Shown here piece after piece: positions 59,441-64,000 of a stretch of 64,000 bases of DNA. The stretch's first letter is position 1. Each line of letters opens with the position of its first letter. The position numbers and the translations under genes are program-made. Below the pieces are notes generated by a model. It did not search any database. It saw only the letters and a program-made list of their open reading frames with translations, and was not told where the DNA came from. The stretch covers positions 127,595 through 191,594 of the forward strand of contig JBLSDH010000002.1 of assembly GCA_052315415.1 (NCBI GenBank), written 5' to 3'. The DNA is from Cuniculiplasma sp052315415. GTDB taxonomy: Archaea; Thermoplasmatota; Thermoplasmata; Thermoplasmatales; Thermoplasmataceae.

Positions 59441-60388
59441 TTAATGATCAAAGTTTATCTTAGATTTTGATGGATCACGACATAGGAGACTAACCCTGCT
59501 CTCTTTCCTGTCCGCAGTCAGTTCATATCCTGTGAGATCAGATAATTTCCTTGAAAAATCCATTATTTCTTCGTGTGATGGCATGTTCTTCTCCGATAGT
59601 CTTGCTATGGATTGTCCAACATGAACATATCCTTTTGATTCGATAAAATCCGGGCTCGCCATTTTATCCATCTGAGCATACTCTTCTAAATATGGCATGT
59701 TAACATCCTTCACAAGTGTGTGTCTTATGACCTTTCTGGTGTTAAGAGATGGTAAAAGAGCCAGTGTTTTTTGGAAGTTTTCCCATGCATTCCCAATTAC
59801 CGGATTTAAAAGCTCGTTGAAAATTAACTTATTTGGTCCTGCAGTTGTGACATAAAGTTGTGTTGGCAGAGGATCCAGATTTTCAAGAACCATCGGTAAT
59901 GTTCCGTTTGTAACCAAAAATGTTGAGAACCCTCTCTTGTGAGCCAGCTCTATGAACTCCCCAAGCCTTGTATAAAGGGTGGGTTCACCGGTTAGTGATA
60001 TGGCAATATGTCTTGGATGAGTTGCCTCTTCCCATTTTTCCTTTGTAACCTTTGGATTTCCCTTGAAACCTGATATAAGTTTTAGGTGTGCTTTTATGCT
60101 CTCCTCGAGTATAAATTCAGGATCGTCCTCATCCGATATTCTCATACTGTCAAAGCCATTGAACCTCCAGCAAAATGAGCAGTTTTCAGTGCAGGAATTT
60201 AAAGCCGGAGTCATCTGTATGCACTGATGAGAGTGAATCCCATAAAAAGTACCTTTATAACAAGAGGGGCCTCCAGTCAGCTCACTCTTTGTCCAATGAC
60301 AAACTTTTACCGCTGAATGTTTTCCAACTAAACCGTAGTGTTGTTTTTTGTATACTTCCTGATATTTGTTTGCGACCTGTTTCTGCAT
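59441..60388 (-). CDS. taw1: tRNA 4-demethylwyosine synthase (TYW1/Taw1)
   Basis: 315 residues. Radical SAM enzyme making the tricyclic imidazopurine base at G37 of tRNA-Phe from N1-methylguanosine and pyruvate. CTENCSFCWRF (Cys66, Cys70, Cys73) is the SAM cluster site, and Cys30, Cys43 and Cys56 upstream form the second [4Fe-4S] site. GEPTLY and TAGPNKL are typical. Convergent with pheT. It suggests wyosine-type tRNA-Phe modification. Confidence 0.94.
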   Translation of the reverse strand: MQKQVANKYQEVYKKQHYGLVGKHSAVKVCHWTKSELTGGPSCYKGTFYGIHSHQCIQMTPALNSCTENCSFCWRFNGFDSMRISDEDDPEFILEESIKAHLKLISGFKGNPKVTKEKWEEATHPRHIAISLTGEPTLYTRLGEFIELAHKRGFSTFLVTNGTLPMVLENLDPLPTQLYVTTAGPNKLIFNELLNPVIGNAWENFQKTLALLPSLNTRKVIRHTLVKDVNMPYLEEYAQMDKMASPDFIESKGYVHVGQSIARLSEKNMPSHEEIMDFSRKLSDLTGYELTADRKESRVSLLCRDPSKSKINFDH

Positions 60389-60478
60389 TTATAAACAAAA
60401 GAGTAAACGGTTATTTAAACATTCATCAACCAGTGGTTGTTTTAGGTAATTTTATTATCATAATTGTATTTTGAATGT

Positions 60479-61018
60479 ATGAGCAATGGAAGTCTTTGGC
60501 TTGAGGTTGATCCAGGGGAGAACATCCCTGATGAGTTCTATGCCATAATAGAAACACCGAAAGGTAGTAGAAATAAATATGAGATAAACAAGGATGGACC
60601 AGGTATAATTCTGGACAGGGTACTTCACTCCAGTGTGGTTTATCCCCTTGATTATGGGCTTATACCAAGAACTTATTATTCTGACGGAGATCCCATGGAT
60701 GTACTTGTTATAACAAGTTTTCCTTTAAGTCCTGGAGTTATAGTGAAGGTAAGACCTGTAGGCATGATGAAAATGATAGACGGTGGAGACAGGGATAATA
60801 AAATATTGTGTGTTGCTTCAAAAGATCCAAACAATTCTGAAATAAAAGAGCTGAGGGATGTAAACAAGCATTTGCTTGATGAGATAAAGAATTTCTTTGA
60901 AACCTATAAGATCCTGGAGGGCAAAAAAACATCTGTGGAAGGGTGGGAAAACGCTGAAAAAGCTAAAGAGGAGATCAGACTTTCCATGAAAATGTTCAAT
61001 GAAAAATTTGAAAAATAA
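60479..61018 (+). CDS. ppa: Inorganic pyrophosphatase (family I)
   Basis: 179 residues. Family I soluble pyrophosphatase: PKGSRNKYE (active site Arg/Lys), DGDPMDVLVI (Asp ligands), and DKILCVASKDP. The ATG at 60479 is chosen; a TTG at 60464 would add five residues. Divergent from taw1, with a 90-bp spacer. Homohexameric in archaea. A C-terminal helix (EKAKEEIRLSMKMFNEKFEK) ends the protein. Confidence 0.95.
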   Translation: MSNGSLWLEVDPGENIPDEFYAIIETPKGSRNKYEINKDGPGIILDRVLHSSVVYPLDYGLIPRTYYSDGDPMDVLVITSFPLSPGVIVKVRPVGMMKMIDGGDRDNKILCVASKDPNNSEIKELRDVNKHLLDEIKNFFETYKILEGKKTSVEGWENAEKAKEEIRLSMKMFNEKFEK

Positions 61019-61031
61019 ATTTTTTATAAAC

Positions 61032-61889
61032 TTAAAATATTTTGATTCTTGAATACTCACTAAGTATTATTGATGCAAGAAAGATTATACCTATGAACGA
61101 GTTTGAATTGAAAAAAGAAGCTTTTGTTCTTGTTGTATCTTTTTCAGAGATAATGAGGTGCTGATATACAATGAGAATTGAAATTATTACAAATGCAACA
61201 TCATAGTATATGGAATTAAATGAAAATATCATCAACCCGAACAACAATATTGTGAATGCATGTGTTATATCGCTTATTATAAGTCCCTTTCTAATTCCAT
61301 AAATTGACATTACTGTTTTCAAACCGTTAATTCTGTCAACTTCAACATCCTGTATTGTATATATCATGTCAAATCCAGCGATCCATGTGCCCGTTGCTAG
61401 TACAAGGTAATAGATTTCAGGATTTAAAGGAAAATGAGGGGTAACTGCCAGGTAACCTGCCATAACCCCAACTCCTATTGTAAGACCCATGAAAAAATGT
61501 CTCCACTGTGTGTATCTTTTCAGTACTGGATCTATCAAAAATAAAATTATTACTACAGGTGAAAGCAGTAACACAAGATTGTTTATGAAAAATACATCAA
61601 TCTCAAAAAGAAATATAAGGAATGCTGTTAAGAATAAAGTGTTTCGTAATGAAATACAGTTATTTACAAGAGCCCAGTTCTTTTTTCTTGGATTTATTAT
61701 ATCATATTTTCTACCAAGAATTCTGTTAATTGACATTCCCGCAGCTCTTGCAAGTGAGCCGGCAAATAATACAAGAATAAGTTCTTTGATTCCCGGGAAC
61801 CCTTTGGCAGCAATGAAAGATCCGCTCACAATAAATGGAAGATCAAAAATAGTATGTTCGATCTTTATGAATTCCGCGAAATCCTTCAC
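61032..61889 (-). CDS. ubiA: UbiA-family prenyltransferase
   Basis: 285 residues from GTG 61889, which overlaps the UbiD stop as GTGA; an ATG at 61961 would extend 24 residues with an unusually charged tail and overlap UbiD by 76 bp. Several transmembrane helices; NRILGRKYD replaces the first NDxxD motif region, and the second Asp-rich motif is IQDVEVDRINGLKT. Probably prenylates an aromatic acid in menaquinone-type synthesis (MqnP-like) alongside UbiD (MqnL-like). Confidence 0.85.
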   Translation of the reverse strand: MKDFAEFIKIEHTIFDLPFIVSGSFIAAKGFPGIKELILVLFAGSLARAAGMSINRILGRKYDIINPRKKNWALVNNCISLRNTLFLTAFLIFLFEIDVFFINNLVLLLSPVVIILFLIDPVLKRYTQWRHFFMGLTIGVGVMAGYLAVTPHFPLNPEIYYLVLATGTWIAGFDMIYTIQDVEVDRINGLKTVMSIYGIRKGLIISDITHAFTILLFGLMIFSFNSIYYDVAFVIISILIVYQHLIISEKDTTRTKASFFNSNSFIGIIFLASIILSEYSRIKIF

Positions 61890-63322
61890 TCTTTTAGTCT
61901 TTCCATAATTTTTTTCACTTTGTCTTCCACGGTCTGATTCATCTTCAATGTATCCGGCCATATCCTATCATATCCCTCCGATTTCCATTTTTTTGTAGCA
62001 TCAATACCCATCTTTGATCCGAAGTTGAATATTGGTGATGCGTGATCAAGACTATCTGTGTGTGTCCCCTTTATAATAACCACATCCCTGTCTGGATCAA
62101 TTCTGGTAGTCATTGCCCATATAACCTGTTTTCTATCATGAACATTAATATCATCATCCACAACCACTACAATTTTTGAAAACATAAGTTGGCCGGTTCC
62201 CCATATTGAAAACATAACCTTCTTTGCATGTCCAGGATACCTCTTTTTAATTGACACCACCACCATGTTATGAAAAACGGCCTCTTCCATTGTATTCATA
62301 TCCACAATTTCAGGTATTTGTAATTTTATGAGGGGAAGGAAAAGCCTCTCTACAGCCTTTCCCATTATTACATCTTCATGCCACAATTTACCCACAATTG
62401 TGGTTGGATATACTGGTTTTTTCTTCATTAGAACCTTTTTAACATGAAATACTGGGAATTCCTCTTCCAATGAATAATATCCTGTGTGATCACCAAAAGG
62501 ACCCTCCAACCTTGATTCGGAAGGATCAACATAACCCTCCAGAACGATTTCTGAATTTTCCGGATAGTATAGATCGTTAGTCTTACCCTTTATTAAATCC
62601 ATTCTCTCTTTCGAAATTAAACCCCAGAATGAGAATTCGTCAAGAGGGTCTGGAAGTGGAGCAATTGCTGAAAAAATTGTAAGTGGATCTGTCCCTAGAG
62701 TCACAGCAACTGGCATTATTGTTCCATGTTCAGAATGTTCCTGAAATTGCTTTGAACCGTCCTTATGGATCTGCCAATGCATACCCAAGGTTTCATCGTC
62801 ATAGTACTGTAAACGATACATACCTGCATTCCTTCTCCCTGTTACAGGGTCCTTTGTTATTACAACTGGAAGTGTTACATAGGGAGCCTTATCTTCAGGC
62901 CAGGTTGTACATATTGGTAATTTTGAAAGCTCCACCTTTTCCATTTCTGTTTCCATGGTATTCTTATCGTGGAATTTTGGCCTTATTCCAGATAACTGTC
63001 TAAGAAGTTCAAGACCCTTTCCAATGAATGATTCTGATTGATCGGGGGGCTTTATAAGTTCCCTTAGAGCTGAGCCGATTCTTGATGGGTCCTCCCCCAG
63101 AATATCAGACATCTTATCCCATCTGGAATATATGTTTCCAATAACAGGAATGTCAGACCCTTTGGGATGTGAAAAAAGAATTGTTCTCCCTTTTCCTATT
63201 CTTTCTTCTTCGCTTAAAATCCAGGTTAATTCTAGGTTCCTATCTGTTTCATCATCTAACTGTATGTAATCCTTTTTCCTTTTTCTGTCTTCAATGTAGT
63301 CCTTAATATCGTTATATACCAT
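61886..63322 (-). CDS. ubiD: UbiD-family decarboxylase
   Basis: 478 residues. Prenylated-FMN-dependent decarboxylase; needs a UbiX-type flavin prenyltransferase, which is not in the window. GPFGDHTGYYS (family signature), RNAGMYRLQYYDDETLGMHWQIHKDGSKQ (cofactor region), the EVxL-type VEGYVDPSESRLEGPFGD and DSLDHASP near the C-terminus are visible. Linked to UbiA by a 4-bp overlap, which points to decarboxylation and prenylation in quinone synthesis. Another aromatic acid decarboxylase role is possible. Confidence 0.9.
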   Translation of the reverse strand: MVYNDIKDYIEDRKRKKDYIQLDDETDRNLELTWILSEEERIGKGRTILFSHPKGSDIPVIGNIYSRWDKMSDILGEDPSRIGSALRELIKPPDQSESFIGKGLELLRQLSGIRPKFHDKNTMETEMEKVELSKLPICTTWPEDKAPYVTLPVVITKDPVTGRRNAGMYRLQYYDDETLGMHWQIHKDGSKQFQEHSEHGTIMPVAVTLGTDPLTIFSAIAPLPDPLDEFSFWGLISKERMDLIKGKTNDLYYPENSEIVLEGYVDPSESRLEGPFGDHTGYYSLEEEFPVFHVKKVLMKKKPVYPTTIVGKLWHEDVIMGKAVERLFLPLIKLQIPEIVDMNTMEEAVFHNMVVVSIKKRYPGHAKKVMFSIWGTGQLMFSKIVVVVDDDINVHDRKQVIWAMTTRIDPDRDVVIIKGTHTDSLDHASPIFNFGSKMGIDATKKWKSEGYDRIWPDTLKMNQTVEDKVKKIMERLKE

Positions 63323-63377
63323 AAGTGGTAATTAAAAAAAAGTGTTTATTGTTTTGTTAAAAAAAGTTTTATTTTGT

Positions 63378-64000
63378 TTATTTTTTCCTGAATATTATTG
63401 TTACTGCTGCACCTACTGCTATTCCACCAACCGCTGCAATAATTATTTCTATTATTGTAAGTGTACCAGATACTGTTTGTGTGGAGAAGTTTACATTTAT
63501 GGTGTCATTTCCAGTAAGAATCAGTGAGCCTGAGGATGTTGTTGTTAGATATCCAGTTTCATTGTTTACCAAGTAAGTGATTGAAGTTCCGTATGGCAAC
63601 ATCACAGAAATACTGTCTGTTGTGCTGTTGTATGTATTTCCGTTAATCACCACTGTCCAGTTTGTTCCAGATACCAGACCTGACTCTACTATTGTGAAGG
63701 AATACATTAACTGAGTAAATTTAACAGAAACCGATGAACTTCCCCTTACATTTACAGTACCAGATGACACTGACATACCATATCCAGTAACAGGCATTAT
63801 TGAATATGAATAGCTTCCATTGGTGACATTTGTGAATGTTATTGTTGACCCACCTGAAGACATTGTCATTCCATTGAGTGTTACTGACCACTTTGTTCCG
63901 GATGGTAATCCTTTTTCCATAAACGTTACTGAGTATCCAGGAATGTATGTAATTGTTATCATCTTATTCATTGATAGCATAAATGTTCCTGTCATGTTCA
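63378..64000 (-). CDS. Repeat-containing surface protein, C-terminal part (runs off window end)
   Basis: The frame remains open to base 64000, so only the C-terminal end is visible. It shows two related beta-rich units: YSVTFMEKGLPSGTKWSVTLNG and YSFTIVESGLVSGTNWTVVINGN, each followed by a Thr/Ser/Gly-rich stretch of about 50-60 residues, with NxS/T sequons. Residues near the end (LTIIEIIIAAVGGIAVGAAVTIIF) form one transmembrane anchor with a basic RKK tail. Such ESGLPxGTxW units occur in exported Thermoplasmata proteins, including thermopsin-type and large S-layer-like proteins. The N-terminal domains are outside the window. Confidence 0.8.
   Translation of the reverse strand, partial: NMTGTFMLSMNKMITITYIPGYSVTFMEKGLPSGTKWSVTLNGMTMSSGGSTITFTNVTNGSYSYSIMPVTGYGMSVSSGTVNVRGSSSVSVKFTQLMYSFTIVESGLVSGTNWTVVINGNTYNSTTDSISVMLPYGTSITYLVNNETGYLTTTSSGSLILTGNDTINVNFSTQTVSGTLTIIEIIIAAVGGIAVGAAVTIIFRKK

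Noticed and set aside
61890..61961. Extended UbiA start overlapping UbiD by 76 bp
   Set aside because: The added 24 residues are charged and unlike UbiA; the GTG overlapping the UbiD stop by 4 bp is a normal coupling arrangement.
1..64000. Possible CRISPR array, insertion sequence, integrase or other clear mobile element
   Set aside because: No regularly spaced direct repeats, transposase-like protein or terminal inverted repeats were seen on reading through; the tRNA genes show no flanking integrase or duplicated 3' ends.

Overview
The window is a 64 kb piece of an AT-rich archaeal chromosome. The archaeal markers include the proteasome beta subunit beside aCPSF1, the L7Ae-S28e-L24e-Ndk-aIF5B cluster, RNA polymerase E' and Spt4, S24e and S27ae, NMD3, archaeal LeuRS, AsnRS and PheT, Taw1, a tetraether synthase-like radical SAM enzyme, and CCA-less tRNA genes. 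Several genes have a TATA-like box 25-30 nt before the start codon and no Shine-Dalgarno, which fits leaderless transcription. The gene set (tetraether synthase, GH15 glucosidase/trehalase, 2-keto-3-deoxygluconate aldolase, DUF929 proteins, hemE/hemH, split MetE, pyruvoyl arginine decarboxylase) suggests a thermoacidophilic or acidophilic Thermoplasmata-like heterotroph. The lineage is an inference from family knowledge; no search was run.

Layout. 1-6.4 kb, minus strand: aCPSF1 (partial), psmB, a thiolase/3-hydroxyacyl-CoA dehydrogenase/enoyl-CoA hydratase operon, and a sulfate-assimilation set (APS reductase, ATP sulfurylase, sulfurtransferase). Divergent from it at 6.55 kb is a phosphosulfolactate-synthase-like enzyme fused to a winged helix. 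7.6-15 kb: DUF929 protein, tRNA-Gly, glutamate dehydrogenase, RidA, an MFS transporter and a metF/split-metE operon. 15-21 kb: small Ser/Thr kinase abutting tRNA-Arg, a tail-anchored C2H2 zinc-finger protein, P5C dehydrogenase, LipB, PEPCK and a winged-helix regulator. 21.6-26 kb: speD, the ribosomal/aIF5B operon, KDG aldolase. 26-31.3 kb: two linked poorly known genes, asnS, hemE, hemH and a degenerate EF-Tu/SelB-like protein.

31.5-34.4 kb, minus strand: a compact operon of a two-TM pilin-like peptide, a VirB6/CedA-like polytopic membrane protein and a VirB4/HerA/CedB-like ATPase. This looks like an archaeal DNA-import (Ced/Ted-type) apparatus and is the strongest candidate for an undescribed system here.

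34.5-48 kb: thioesterase, RpiA, small regulators, GH15 enzyme, a ThiF-like E1, the rpoE'-spt4-dephospho-CoA kinase-S24e-S27ae operon, RqcH, PGI/PMI, a probable 29-residue membrane peptide, arginine deiminase, NMD3 and an acyl-CoA dehydrogenase. 48-64 kb: processive glycosyltransferase, an operon of pyruvoyl arginine decarboxylase, LeuRS and an aldolase/SDR fusion, a tetraether synthase-like enzyme with a divergent archease-like partner, a tandem ribbon-helix-helix protein coupled to pheT, Taw1, pyrophosphatase, a UbiD/UbiA pair for quinone synthesis, and the C-terminal end of a repeat-rich surface protein running off the window.

Metabolically the genes describe growth on peptides, sugars and fatty or branched acids (GDH, P5CDH, arginine deiminase, beta-oxidation enzymes, KDG aldolase, GH15, PEPCK), sulfate assimilation into methionine, polyamine synthesis through agmatine and decarboxylated SAM, and heme and quinone synthesis for respiration. 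No CRISPR array, insertion sequence or rRNA gene was seen.
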